Origin: Vibrio diazotrophicus
GTDB lineage: Bacteria > Pseudomonadota > Gammaproteobacteria > Enterobacterales > Vibrionaceae
Length of the DNA: 64,000 bases
Reading direction: 5' to 3'
Assembly (NCBI RefSeq): GCF_038452265.1
Contig: NZ_CP151842.1
Coordinates: 2,542,001-2,606,000 of the forward strand
Part shown: piece after piece, positions 36,965 to 45,534 of the stretch
How positions within the stretch are numbered: position 1 is the stretch's first letter
Layout: each line of letters starts with the position of its first letter
Notes under the pieces: model-generated
Databases searched by the model: none
Told to the model about the DNA's origin: nothing
What the model saw: the letters and a program-made list of their open reading frames with translations, nothing else
Program-made: the position numbers and the translations under genes

Positions 36965-37131
36965 TATAAAATCCTCTATGGGGTTAGGCCTCCACATCCC
37001 CCATGCATCCGACTCCTAAGCTAATACTTGGAGCACCCCGGAACACGTGTCGGAATGTGTGTGATTTAAGATAAAAGTTAATGGAACAAAATCTGATTCG
37101 CCTATATAGAAGAAAACAGACCCTGATTCCG
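36965..37131 (-). ncRNA. rpsB mRNA leader with S2 autoregulatory element (t44/tff-like)
   Basis: The 167-base leader before rpsB contains a complex folded region on the minus strand, with GGGGTGCTCC and the purine-rich GGAGTCGGATGCATGG segment, and a GC-rich pairing near the ribosome site. In gammaproteobacteria S2 represses its own operon through a conserved leader of about 160 bases; the E. coli version includes the Tff (T44) RNA. Assignment rests on position, length and these conserved-looking blocks. Confidence 0.7.
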
Positions 37132-37145
37132 GCGCGCTTTATACC
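37132..37145 (-). promoter_or_regulatory. rpsB promoter -10 with GC-rich discriminator
   Basis: Minus strand TGGTATAAAGCGCGCC: an extended -10 (TATAAA, 37138-37143) followed by a GC-rich discriminator, typical of growth-rate and ppGpp-controlled promoters. The start would be near 37131, giving a leader about as long as that of E. coli rpsB. No clear -35 is seen. The rest of the 402-base rpsB-map gap shows no gene. Confidence 0.6.
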
Positions 37146-37366
37146 ATATTTTTCACCTTTATGGCTAGAAAAAAATGCCTCTCGCTTGTCAGCGACTAAC
37201 GCTCACTCTGGTGAAAATCCATCAATAAATGCTCAACGCTTAGAAGTCATTATAGGCGATCATAACAATTCTTATTTGAGTGTTTTCTTGCGCTTCCACT
37301 TTCCACTGATACAATAACGCGATTAGCACACACCAAGTGCAAACACGAATATATAGAGTAAAGCCG

Positions 37367-38209
37367 ATGTCTGTAAAAATTAAGAATGCTGAAGAAATAG
37401 AAAAAATGCGCGTTGCTGGTCGCTTAGCCGCAGAAGTTCTAGAAATGATTGAACCTTATGTAAAAGCAGGTGTGACCACTGAAGAGCTAGATCAAATCTG
37501 CCATAAACACATCACCGAAGTTCAAGGCGCAATCCCAGCACCTCTCAATTACCACGGCTACCCTAAGTCAATCTGTACATCGATCAACCACATTGTGTGT
37601 CATGGTATTCCTGCAACTCAAGATACCACTTTCGGTCAATTGGTTCGCCCTGCGGTACTAAAAGACGGTGACATCATCAATATCGATATCACTGTTATCA
37701 AAGATGGTTACCACGGCGACACGTCGAAAATGTTTTTAGTGGGTGATGTATCTCCTGCGGACAAGCGCCTATGTATGGTTGCACAAGAAAGCCTGTACTT
37801 ATCACTGAAGAAAGTGAAGCCGGGTATTCAACTTGGTGAAATCGGTACAACTATCGAGAAGTACATCAAAACGAACAATAAGAACAACCCTAGCACTAAG
37901 TTTTCTATTGTTCGTGACTATTGTGGTCACGGCATTGGTGCTGAGTTCCACGAAGAGCCGCAAGTGGTTCACTACAAGAACAGTGATCGCACCATCCTTC
38001 GTGAAGGCATGACATTTACCATCGAACCAATGATTAACGCTGGTAAGTTCGGTTGTCGCTTAGATGATGAAGATGATTGGACTGTTTACACAGCAGACGG
38101 CAAGAAATCTGCTCAATGGGAGCACACGATTTTAGTCACTGCTGACGGTTGTGAAATTCTGACCTTACGTGAAGAAGAATCACTCCCTCGCTTCCTCGTT
38201 AATGCTTAA
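37367..38209 (+). CDS. map: Type I methionine aminopeptidase
   Basis: Removes N-terminal Met from nascent proteins. 280 residues against 264 in E. coli; extra residues lie around DTTFGQLVRPAVLKD and in a Lys/Asn-rich insert (TNNKNNPSTK) before the conserved core. Metal ligands are recognisable: D107 in INIDITV, D118 in YHGDTSKMF, H188 in CGHGIGAEFHEEP, Glu in TIEPM and Glu in WEHTI; His79 in NHIVCHG binds substrate. ATG 37367 is chosen over 37337 because the homologous N-terminus is MSVKIKNAEEIEKMR. Divergent from rpsB, as in E. coli. Confidence 0.96.
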   Translation: MSVKIKNAEEIEKMRVAGRLAAEVLEMIEPYVKAGVTTEELDQICHKHITEVQGAIPAPLNYHGYPKSICTSINHIVCHGIPATQDTTFGQLVRPAVLKDGDIINIDITVIKDGYHGDTSKMFLVGDVSPADKRLCMVAQESLYLSLKKVKPGIQLGEIGTTIEKYIKTNNKNNPSTKFSIVRDYCGHGIGAEFHEEPQVVHYKNSDRTILREGMTFTIEPMINAGKFGCRLDDEDDWTVYTADGKKSAQWEHTILVTADGCEILTLREEESLPRFLVNA

Positions 38210-38234
38210 GCGAAATTAAAATTGAATACCGATA

Positions 38235-38266
38235 AAAATATCCCTGCTCTCAGGGATATTTTTTTA
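38235..38266 (+). terminator. Rho-independent terminator after map
   Basis: AAAATATCCCTG and CAGGGATATTTT flank a CTCT loop and are followed by a T run, 26 bases after the map stop. Confidence 0.9.
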
Positions 38267-38332
38267 TCTGTTCGTATCTGTTAGATTCATTTCAACACGT
38301 ACTTATTTGTTATCTCAATAAGAGATACCAGC

Positions 38333-40972
38333 ATGGATGCTTTGACTATGCCTTTTCAGTCTCCTTTAACTTTTTCTGATGAACAACTGACCATCGGTGA
38401 GTTAAAACAACAGCTTGAACATTTTGCCCAGTATCAAAAGCAAGAATTTTTGAATCACCACCCAGTGGCTGATCTTGTTTTAGGACGTTCAGAGTATATG
38501 GATTTACTCCTGCATCGTTTATGGCAACATTTCGGGTTTATTGACAACCCTGAGCTTAGCTTAGTAGCGGTAGGCGGCTACGGACGAGGGGAACTTCATC
38601 CACTTTCTGACATCGATATTTTGATCATCTCGAACAAAAAAATCGCTGAAGAGACAGAACGTAAAGTCAGCGAATTTATTACTCTGCTTTGGGATTTACG
38701 CTTAGAAGTGGGACACGCGGTTCGCACTGTTGATGAATGCTCAGAGATAGGCCGATCTGACTTGACGGTCGCAACCAACTTACAAGAAGCACGACTATTA
38801 GCAGGCAGTGAAGATACCTTCCACCGCTTGAAAATGCTGATTCATTCAGAATCTTTCTGGCCAAGCGAAACCTTCTACAAAGCGAAGATTCAAGAACAGC
38901 GTGAACGTCATGCACGTTATCACGATACCACCTACAACCTTGAACCAGACATCAAGTCGACGCCAGGTGGCCTACGTGACATTCATACTCTAAGCTGGGT
39001 TGCCCGCCGCCACTTTGGCGCGACCTCCCTTTATGAGATGAGCCGCTACGGATTTTTAACCGATGCGGAATATAGAGAGCTGGTTGAGTGCCAAGACTTT
39101 TTGTGGCGAGTGCGCTTTGCCCTTCACATGGAACTCAAACGCTACGACAACCGCCTGACATTTGGCTTGCAGGCACAAGTTGCAGAACATTTGGGCTTTA
39201 CTGGTGAAGGCAACCGAGCGGTTGAGATGATGATGAAAGAGTTCTACCGCACGGTTCGCCGAGTTGCAGAACTCAACAAAATGCTGCTAAAGCTGTTTGA
39301 TCAAGCCATTTTGAACAATGGTGAAGAGTGTGAACCCGTCATCCTCGATGAAGATTTCCAACGTCGCGGTAGCTTGATCGAAGCCAGAAAGCCTGCTCTG
39401 TTTCAAGCAAGGCCAGAAACAATTTTGGACATGTTTCTCCATATCGCTAACGACTCAACCATTGATGGTGTGGCTCCGGCAACCATGCGCCAGTTACGCA
39501 CTGCTCGCCGCCGATTGAACAAGTTCTTGCATACCATCCCTGAAGCACGCGAAAAGTTTATGGAACTTGTGCGTCATCCGAATGCGTTGCACAGAGCATT
39601 CAGCTTAATGCACAAACTGGGCGTTCTAGCCGCTTATCTGCCGCAATGGAGCCAAATAGTTGGTCAGATGCAATTCGACCTGTTCCATGCTTATACCGTT
39701 GATGAGCATAGTATTCGACTTCTCAAACACATCAATACCTTTGGCGATCCAGCGAATCATGACAGACACCCAATCTGTTGCGAAATCTATCCTAAATTGC
39801 AGAAAAAAGAGCTATTAATTCTTGCGGCTATTTTCCATGATATCGGTAAAGGACGAGGTGGGGATCACTCAGAGATCGGCGCGGGGGAAGCCTATGATTT
39901 CTGTATCGAACATGGGTTGTCAAAGCCAGAGGCCAAACTTGTCTCTTGGTTAGTACTCAATCACCTTTTGATGTCTGTGACTGCACAACGCCGAGATATT
40001 TACGATCCTGAAGTCATCATCGAATTTGCGAAAAAAGTCCGTGACGAAGAATACTTGGAATATTTAGTTTGCCTGACGGTTGCAGATATCTGTGCAACCA
40101 ACCCAGAACTGTGGAATAGCTGGAAAAGAACTCTGCTTGCAGAGCTTTTCTATTCAACTCAACGCGCACTGCGTCGTGGATTAGAAAACCCTGTAGATGT
40201 ACGTGACCGTATTCGCCACAACCAACAGCTTGCTTCCGCTTTGTTACGTAAAGAAGGCTTTAGCAGCAGAGAAATTGAGTTACTCTGGCAAAGATTCAAA
40301 GCGGACTATTTCCTGCGTCATACTCACAAACAAATTGCATGGCACTGTACTCATTTACTTCGCCACAAAGATCCAACGCAACCATTAGTGATATTGAGTA
40401 AACGTGCGCCTCGCGGCGGTACAGAGATCTTTGTCTACACCAAAGACCAACCTTCCCTCTTTGCCAAAGTGGTTGGTGAGTTGGACAGACGCAACCTTAA
40501 CGTCCATGACGCACAGATCATGACAAGCAAAGATGGCTATGTGCTCGATACCTTCATGGTACTAGATCAGAATGGATCCGTGATTGAAGAAGCTCGTCAT
40601 CAGGCTCTCAGTAAGCACATCGTTAACGTGCTAAAAAGCGAAAGCGCTCTCGAACTGAAAACACGTCGACTGCCTCGCCAACTGAAGCATTTTACAGTAA
40701 AAACCACGATCGACTTTTTGCCGACCCGAAGTAAAAAGCGCACGCTTATGGAATTCGTCGCTCTTGATACTCCGGGGCTATTAGCCACTGTCGGTGCTAC
40801 CTTTTCCGAACTGAATTTGGATCTGCACGCTGCGAAAATCACTACAATGGGCGAACGCGCAGAAGACTTATTCATCTTAACCAGTCCACAAGGCAACAAA
40901 TTAAGTGAAGAAGAAGAAGCTCTGTTACGAGAAAGATTAATCGAGAACGTCTCAGAGCTAGCACCAGATTGA
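38333..40972 (+). CDS. glnD: [Protein-PII] uridylyltransferase / uridylyl-removing enzyme
   Basis: Glutamine sensor that uridylylates or deuridylylates PII (glnB at 15029-15367). 879 residues from ATG 38333; ATG 38348 (MPFQSPLTF) gives 874 and may be the true start. Domains in order: nucleotidyltransferase with VAVGGYGRGELHPLSDIDIL (G-G then D-x-D), a helical linker, the HD domain with AIFHDIGKGRGGDHSEIGA that removes UMP, and two C-terminal ACT domains (TEIFVYTKDQPSLFAKVVGE and LMEFVALDTPGLLATVGA). All key motifs are intact. Confidence 0.96.
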   Translation: MDALTMPFQSPLTFSDEQLTIGELKQQLEHFAQYQKQEFLNHHPVADLVLGRSEYMDLLLHRLWQHFGFIDNPELSLVAVGGYGRGELHPLSDIDILIISNKKIAEETERKVSEFITLLWDLRLEVGHAVRTVDECSEIGRSDLTVATNLQEARLLAGSEDTFHRLKMLIHSESFWPSETFYKAKIQEQRERHARYHDTTYNLEPDIKSTPGGLRDIHTLSWVARRHFGATSLYEMSRYGFLTDAEYRELVECQDFLWRVRFALHMELKRYDNRLTFGLQAQVAEHLGFTGEGNRAVEMMMKEFYRTVRRVAELNKMLLKLFDQAILNNGEECEPVILDEDFQRRGSLIEARKPALFQARPETILDMFLHIANDSTIDGVAPATMRQLRTARRRLNKFLHTIPEAREKFMELVRHPNALHRAFSLMHKLGVLAAYLPQWSQIVGQMQFDLFHAYTVDEHSIRLLKHINTFGDPANHDRHPICCEIYPKLQKKELLILAAIFHDIGKGRGGDHSEIGAGEAYDFCIEHGLSKPEAKLVSWLVLNHLLMSVTAQRRDIYDPEVIIEFAKKVRDEEYLEYLVCLTVADICATNPELWNSWKRTLLAELFYSTQRALRRGLENPVDVRDRIRHNQQLASALLRKEGFSSREIELLWQRFKADYFLRHTHKQIAWHCTHLLRHKDPTQPLVILSKRAPRGGTEIFVYTKDQPSLFAKVVGELDRRNLNVHDAQIMTSKDGYVLDTFMVLDQNGSVIEEARHQALSKHIVNVLKSESALELKTRRLPRQLKHFTVKTTIDFLPTRSKKRTLMEFVALDTPGLLATVGATFSELNLDLHAAKITTMGERAEDLFILTSPQGNKLSEEEEALLRERLIENVSELAPD

Positions 40973-41133
40973 AACTGTGATAAATAGCGATCTTGTCCAC
41001 AACTTGATCTATTTAAGCAAAATCAGCTATCTAACACACTTCGAGGCTGCTACATTTACCTCAGGGTCTGTCTAAATTTCAAACTACTCAGACCCTATAA
41101 AATTGATGTAAAACACAAACCTAGAGGTCGCTT

Positions 41134-41514
41134 ATGTTTCCACACCTCAATGGCTTAGGAATTCATGATCCTAGCCAGATAGAACGCTACTCTTTACGCC
41201 AAGAGGCGCAAAAAGATGTGTTAAAAATCTACTTTAAGAAGCAAAAAGGCGAATTATTCGCCAAAAGTGTAAAATTCAAATACCCAAGGCAGAAAAAAAG
41301 CGTTTTGGTTGACAGTGGAAGTCATCAATATAAAGAGGTCACAGAAATCAACCGCAACTTAACGTTGATTATTGATGAGCTCAATAAAATAACCCGACAT
41401 GAGACACCAGAAGAAATCGATGTTAAACAGAAGATATTGAAAGATCTTCGCCACTTGGAAAAAGTGGTCGCAAGCAAGATAGCGGAAATCGAAGCAGACC
41501 TCGAAAAACTGTAA
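41134..41514 (+). CDS. yaeH: UPF0325 / DUF3461 family protein YaeH
   Basis: 126 residues, close to E. coli YaeH (128): shared segments are ERYSLRQEAQKDVLKIYF, KGELFAKSVKFKYPRQ and the C-terminal EIEADLEKL. It is hydrophilic with a long C-terminal helix and lacks a signal peptide. Function unknown. The AGGTCGCTT segment precedes the ATG. In E. coli yaeH likewise lies close to map and glnD. Confidence 0.93.
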   Translation: MFPHLNGLGIHDPSQIERYSLRQEAQKDVLKIYFKKQKGELFAKSVKFKYPRQKKSVLVDSGSHQYKEVTEINRNLTLIIDELNKITRHETPEEIDVKQKILKDLRHLEKVVASKIAEIEADLEKL

Positions 41515-41535
41515 ACTCAACGGTTATAAACAGAA

Positions 41536-41564
41536 AAGGTTCCCATTGGGAACCTTAATTTTTC
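41536..41564 (+). terminator. Rho-independent terminator after yaeH
   Basis: AAGGTTCCC and GGGAACCTT flank ATT and are followed by AATTTTT. It lies between the convergent yaeH and pgpA. Confidence 0.88.
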
Positions 41565-41641
41565 TATGATTACTGCAAAAGCTGGAATCTAATAGTCATG
41601 CGCTGTTCGTAGATTTTTGCCTTCGCAAGAATGCCGAGAGA

Positions 41642-42148
41642 CTAGACCATCCACCCCGCCCAATAGCCAATCAGTCCAAGACTAACAGCGGACATCACAC
41701 CCGCCACTAAATCATCAATCATGATGCCTAGCCCGCCATGAACACGTTTGTCTAGCCAACCTATTGGCCAAGGTTTTACCATGTCGAAAAAGCGGAACAA
41801 GACAAAGCCGGTTACAAGCCATTTCCAATCGAAAACGGGCAGATTAAACATAGGCACCACCAGCATAGTGATCCAAAAACCTGCGAATTCATCCCAGACA
41901 ATCGAGCCATGATCATGCACTTTCATGTCATCGGAAGTAATTTGGCAAATTTTAATCCCTACGATACTGGCGACAACCAGAACTGATACGTACAACCATA
42001 AAGGCAACTGCACAAGTAACAAGTATAACGGTACTGAAGCCAGTGTTCCCACCGTACCAGGAACAATTGGAGACAAACCGCTTCCAAAACCGGTAGCCAG
42101 CAAATGCCAAGGATTACTTAATGAGATGAGTGATTTAGGATTCGTCAT
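41642..42148 (-). CDS. pgpA: Phosphatidylglycerophosphatase A
   Basis: Dephosphorylates phosphatidylglycerol phosphate in the inner membrane. 168 residues with several hydrophobic helices. PgpA motifs: NPWHLLATGFGSGLSPIVPG, VWDEFAGFWITM, RFFDMVKPWPIGWLDKRVHG, and MIDDLVAGV, which supply the acidic metal ligands. Nine bases after thiL; last gene of the nrdR-rib-nusB-thiL cluster. Confidence 0.96.
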   Translation of the reverse strand: MTNPKSLISLSNPWHLLATGFGSGLSPIVPGTVGTLASVPLYLLLVQLPLWLYVSVLVVASIVGIKICQITSDDMKVHDHGSIVWDEFAGFWITMLVVPMFNLPVFDWKWLVTGFVLFRFFDMVKPWPIGWLDKRVHGGLGIMIDDLVAGVMSAVSLGLIGYWAGWMV

Positions 42149-42157
42149 ACTTCTACC

Positions 42158-43132
42158 TTATACATCAGCCTTGAAATGATCGTATCCTTCCAGTGACCAA
42201 TTCAGCTTTTTACCTTTGTTGTGCAGTTCAAATGTGCCATGAGGTCGAATTTGACCGATACAGGTCACCTTGGTGCCCGTATGCGCAAGCACACTTTCAA
42301 GCGAACCTTTATTCTGTTCTGGCACAGTAAAACATAACTCGTACTCTTCGCCACTGGTTAAAGCACATTTTTGAGCGTCAGAGATATCACCAAGGAATTG
42401 AATGAGTTCTTTGGAGATAGGCAACAGGCTGGTATCAATAGAAGCACCGACTTGTGAGCGATTCAAAATATGTTTTAAGTCTGCAATAAGACCATCAGAA
42501 ATATCAATCGCGGACGAAGCGACGTTCAATAGAGCTTGCCCCGCCAAGACTCTCGGGTGAGAGATATAATGGCGCTTTTCCAACTCCAAAGCGAAAGGTT
42601 CATGCCTTTTTTCAGAATCAAGCACAACACTTAACCCAGCCTGACTGTCACCCAGTTCACCTGTGACATAAATCCAGTCACCAACTTTAGCGCCCGAACG
42701 AGTTAAAGCTCGGTTATCCGGTACAAATCCTTGCACTGTCAAACTAATGCTGAGAGGGCCTTTAGTTGTATCTCCACCTATAAGCTGGATATTGTAGTAA
42801 TTCGCGAGTTCGAAAAACGCGTCACAAAATGGCTTCAGCCAAGCTTCATCAATAGAAGGTAAAGTTAACGCCATTGAGACCCAAGCAGGCGTAGCCCCCA
42901 TTGCGGCTAAATCACTGATGTTTGAGGCTAATGCCTTATGAGCCACCCAAGCAGGATTAGCATCCGCTAAGAAGTGAGTGCCCGCTACTAAGGTATCCGT
43001 ACTGATAGCAATACGTACACCTTCCGGCGCTTTCACAATAGCACAGTCGTCCCCAAGCGCGAGATGGACATCTTTACGCTGAGTTTGACGAGCAGAAAAA
43101 TATTTATCGATTAGGTTAAATTCACCAAACAT
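42158..43132 (-). CDS. thiL: Thiamine-monophosphate kinase
   Basis: Phosphorylates thiamine monophosphate to the active cofactor TPP. It belongs to the PurM/ThiL/HypE ATP-grasp-like superfamily. 324 residues from MFGEFNLIDKYF at 43132 (the frame extends to 43162). Motifs: LALGDDCAIV, AISTDTLVAGTHF, ALASNISDLAAMGATPAWV, LIGGDTTKGPLSI and AIDISDGLIADL. A terminator-like hairpin separates it from nusB. Confidence 0.95.
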   Translation of the reverse strand: MFGEFNLIDKYFSARQTQRKDVHLALGDDCAIVKAPEGVRIAISTDTLVAGTHFLADANPAWVAHKALASNISDLAAMGATPAWVSMALTLPSIDEAWLKPFCDAFFELANYYNIQLIGGDTTKGPLSISLTVQGFVPDNRALTRSGAKVGDWIYVTGELGDSQAGLSVVLDSEKRHEPFALELEKRHYISHPRVLAGQALLNVASSAIDISDGLIADLKHILNRSQVGASIDTSLLPISKELIQFLGDISDAQKCALTSGEEYELCFTVPEQNKGSLESVLAHTGTKVTCIGQIRPHGTFELHNKGKKLNWSLEGYDHFKADV

Positions 43133-43179
43133 TCGGTCATTCCAATCCTGTCGAATAGACATTTGATATTCACGATATA

Positions 43180-43207
43180 AAAAAGGTCAGCAATTGCTGA
43201 CCTTTAT
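43180..43207 (-). terminator. Terminator-like hairpin between nusB and thiL
   Basis: AAAGGTCAGC and GCTGACCTTT flank AATT; on the minus strand TTTTTT follows. thiL starts about 50 bases beyond, so thiL-pgpA are either read through or have their own promoter. Confidence 0.82.
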
Positions 43208-43220
43208 ATGCTAAATCGAA

Positions 43221-43691
43221 TTACGATTTTTTACGTACGTGCGGCGCTGCTTTATCAAGCACACCGTTAACAAACTTATGGCTATCTTCTGCTGCGAATA
43301 CTTTCGCTAGCTCAATCGCTTCGTTGATAACGACTTTGTAAGGTACATCATCACGACGAGTCATCTCGTACATTGCAAGACGGAGCAATGCTAGCTCCAT
43401 CATATCTAGGTCTTGCATTGGGCGAGACACAAAAGGTCTTAGCTTGCTATCTAGTTCCATGTGGTTAAGCACGACACCCGCTAAAAGGTCGCGGAAATAA
43501 ACAACGTCAGTTTCTGGCGCAGCTAGTGCTGGTTCAGATGCGTGATGCTCTTCTTCATCATACTTACCATTTGATAAAAATTGCTCTTCAATTGTTGCAA
43601 CATTATCTTTAGTAATTTGCCACGAATAAATAGCTTGTAGCGCAAATTGACGTGCATTACGACGTGCGGCTGGTTTCACACTGGCCCCCAT
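43221..43691 (-). CDS. nusB: Transcription antitermination factor NusB
   Basis: Binds BoxA with S10 in rRNA antitermination. 156 residues, slightly longer than E. coli (139), with additional acidic residues around NGKYDEEEHHASEP. Motifs: PAARRNARQFALQAIYSWQ, VVINEAIELAKVFAAEDSHKFVNGVLDKA. Its ATG overlaps the ribH stop by one base (TAATG), indicating coupling. Confidence 0.96.
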   Translation of the reverse strand: MGASVKPAARRNARQFALQAIYSWQITKDNVATIEEQFLSNGKYDEEEHHASEPALAAPETDVVYFRDLLAGVVLNHMELDSKLRPFVSRPMQDLDMMELALLRLAMYEMTRRDDVPYKVVINEAIELAKVFAAEDSHKFVNGVLDKAAPHVRKKS

Positions 43692-44161
43692 TAGGAATCA
43701 ATTTCAGAAAGAACGTTAATCATCTCAAGTGCGCTTAGTGCAGCTTCTGCACCTTTATTACCAGCCTTGGTTCCTGCGCGTTCAATAGCTTGATCGATTG
43801 TATCAACAGTTAGTACACCAAATGCCACTGGAATGCTGAATTCCATAGACACTTGTGCCAAACCTTTATTCATTTCACTACAAACATAGTCAAAGTGTGG
43901 TGTACCACCACGGATCACTGAGCCTAGAGAAACGATAGCGTCAAATTTACCTGTTTTTGCAACACGTTGCGCAGTAAGTGGCAGTTCAACTGCACCTGGG
44001 CAGCGAACCACAGTGATGTTATCGTCGCTCACCTGACCGTGACGCTTCAAAGTGTCGATGGCACCAGACAATAGACTTTCGTTAATAAAACTGTTGAAAC
44101 GAGAAATCACAATCGCTACTTTTGCATTGGGTGCTGGGAAACCACCTTCTATCACTTTCAT
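43691..44161 (-). CDS. ribH: 6,7-dimethyl-8-ribityllumazine synthase
   Basis: Penultimate step of riboflavin synthesis, usually a 60-subunit capsid in bacteria. 156 residues. Motifs: VAIVISRFNSFINESLLSGA, VRCPGAVELPLTAQRVAKT, ALGSVIRGGTPHFDYVCSE (as SLGSVIRGGTPHFDYV) with the catalytic His, and PVAFGVLTVDTIDQAIERAG. It lies 195 bases beyond ribBX, with a hairpin in the gap. Confidence 0.97.
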   Translation of the reverse strand: MKVIEGGFPAPNAKVAIVISRFNSFINESLLSGAIDTLKRHGQVSDDNITVVRCPGAVELPLTAQRVAKTGKFDAIVSLGSVIRGGTPHFDYVCSEMNKGLAQVSMEFSIPVAFGVLTVDTIDQAIERAGTKAGNKGAEAALSALEMINVLSEIDS

Positions 44162-44296
44162 AAGCTTTCCTTTAACTCTGGTTCATCAAGTGAGAATCGC
44201 CGGATTCTAGCATAAGTTTGTGAGCTATATCTAATGGAAATTGGCTCGCGTAGTTATGAATAACCGACATTCAATCACTTGAATTAAAAATAAAGA

Positions 44297-44333
44297 TGAA
44301 ATTTAACCCGCAATAGAAATCTATTACGGGTTA
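44297..44333 (-). terminator. Terminator-like hairpin between ribBX and ribH
   Basis: On the minus strand AACCCGTAATAG and CTATTGCGGGTT (one mismatch) flank ATTT and are followed by AAATTT. The T run is poor, so it may be a partial terminator or a processing site. Confidence 0.6.
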
Positions 44334-44356
44334 ATTTTAGCGCCTAGCTTTTTGGA

Positions 44357-45466
44357 TTATTCGCAAACGTACTCAACAACGTTCAGACCAAAGCCACCTA
44401 GTGCGTGATACTTTTTGTTTGGTGAAGAGAGCAAACGCATATCACGAACCCCCAAGTCAGCTAGAATTTGCGAGCCCACTCCTACACGGCGTGACGTACC
44501 CTGCTTCTTAGCCATTGCTGGCGCATCACCACTGTCTTGCTGCTCAAACATTTTGATGCGGTGAACCAAAAGATCACTCGACTCTTCGTTGCCCAGAATG
44601 ACCAGTACACCACCTTCTTCAGCTATACGTTTCATCGCACTTTGTAGAGTCCAACTGCGATCAGAGCTTCTGTTGCTGTGAAGAATGTCTGTAAACATGT
44701 CTTGTAGATGAACACGAACTAATGGCGCTTTTTCCGTTAAATCGCCTTTTTGCATCGCAAAGTGAACTTGGTTATCGATGATGTCGCGGTAAGTAACCAA
44801 TTCAAAATCACCATATTCTGTTGGCAGTTTGCACTTAGCTACGCGTTCAATCGTCGTTTCTGTGTTATTGCGATGTTCAATCAGTGCAGCGATTGTGCCG
44901 AGTTTAATACCGTGCTTCTCTGCAAAAATTTCTAGGTCAGGGCGACGAGCCATGCTGCCGTCATCGTTAAGAATTTCCACAATCACAGACGCAGGTTCTA
45001 ATCCAGCAAGACGCGCCAAATCGCAACCCGCTTCAGTGTGACCTGCACGAACTAAAACACCACCATCTTGAGCTGTCAGCGGGAAAATATGCCCCGGCTG
45101 CACAAGATCAGACGCTTTAGCGTCTTTTGCCACAGCCGCTTGAACGGTGCGAGCGCGGTCTGCTGCAGAAATACCCGTAGTTACACCTTCTGCCGCTTCA
45201 ATTGATACAGTGAAAGCGGTGCTGTACTGAGCATTGTTGTCTTGCACCATTGGTGGCAAGCCTAACTTTTCACAGCGCTCTTTGGTCATAGTCAGACAGA
45301 TCAAACCACGGCCATGTGTCGCCATAAAGTTAATAACTTCTGGCGTAATGTGTTCCGCAGCAACGATTAAATCGCCTTCGTTCTCACGGTCTTCGTCATC
45401 CATCAGGATAACCATTTTACCAAGGCGGATATCTTCAATAATTTCTTGTGGCGTGCTGATTGGCAT
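44357..45466 (-). CDS. ribBX: 3,4-dihydroxy-2-butanone-4-phosphate synthase with degenerate GTP cyclohydrolase II domain (RibBX type)
   Basis: 369 residues. The N-terminal RibB domain (about 1-203) is intact: MVILMDDEDRENEGDLIVAAE, THGRGLICL, TAFTVSIEAAEGVTTGISA and RAGHTEAGCDLARLAGL. The C-terminal domain aligns with GTP cyclohydrolase II but the three zinc Cys are gone: the usual EC and RCDCG positions read QD (Asp256) and RSSDR (Ser267, Asp269). It should make dihydroxybutanone phosphate but not open GTP. This matches the published proteobacterial RibBX variant, often annotated ribBA. A true RibA must be encoded elsewhere. Confidence 0.9.
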   Translation of the reverse strand: MPISTPQEIIEDIRLGKMVILMDDEDRENEGDLIVAAEHITPEVINFMATHGRGLICLTMTKERCEKLGLPPMVQDNNAQYSTAFTVSIEAAEGVTTGISAADRARTVQAAVAKDAKASDLVQPGHIFPLTAQDGGVLVRAGHTEAGCDLARLAGLEPASVIVEILNDDGSMARRPDLEIFAEKHGIKLGTIAALIEHRNNTETTIERVAKCKLPTEYGDFELVTYRDIIDNQVHFAMQKGDLTEKAPLVRVHLQDMFTDILHSNRSSDRSWTLQSAMKRIAEEGGVLVILGNEESSDLLVHRIKMFEQQDSGDAPAMAKKQGTSRRVGVGSQILADLGVRDMRLLSSPNKKYHALGGFGLNVVEYVCE

Positions 45467-45534
45467 TATTCTTATCCTATTGTTAGCCGCTTACGCGACT
45501 TCCGTTAAGTCAATCGGGTTAAAGTAGAACAGAG

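Noticed and set aside
37081..37317. 78-codon open frame on the plus strand between rpsB and map
   Set aside because: It overlaps the rpsB promoter and leader on the other strand, has no ribosome site and no recognisable protein features.
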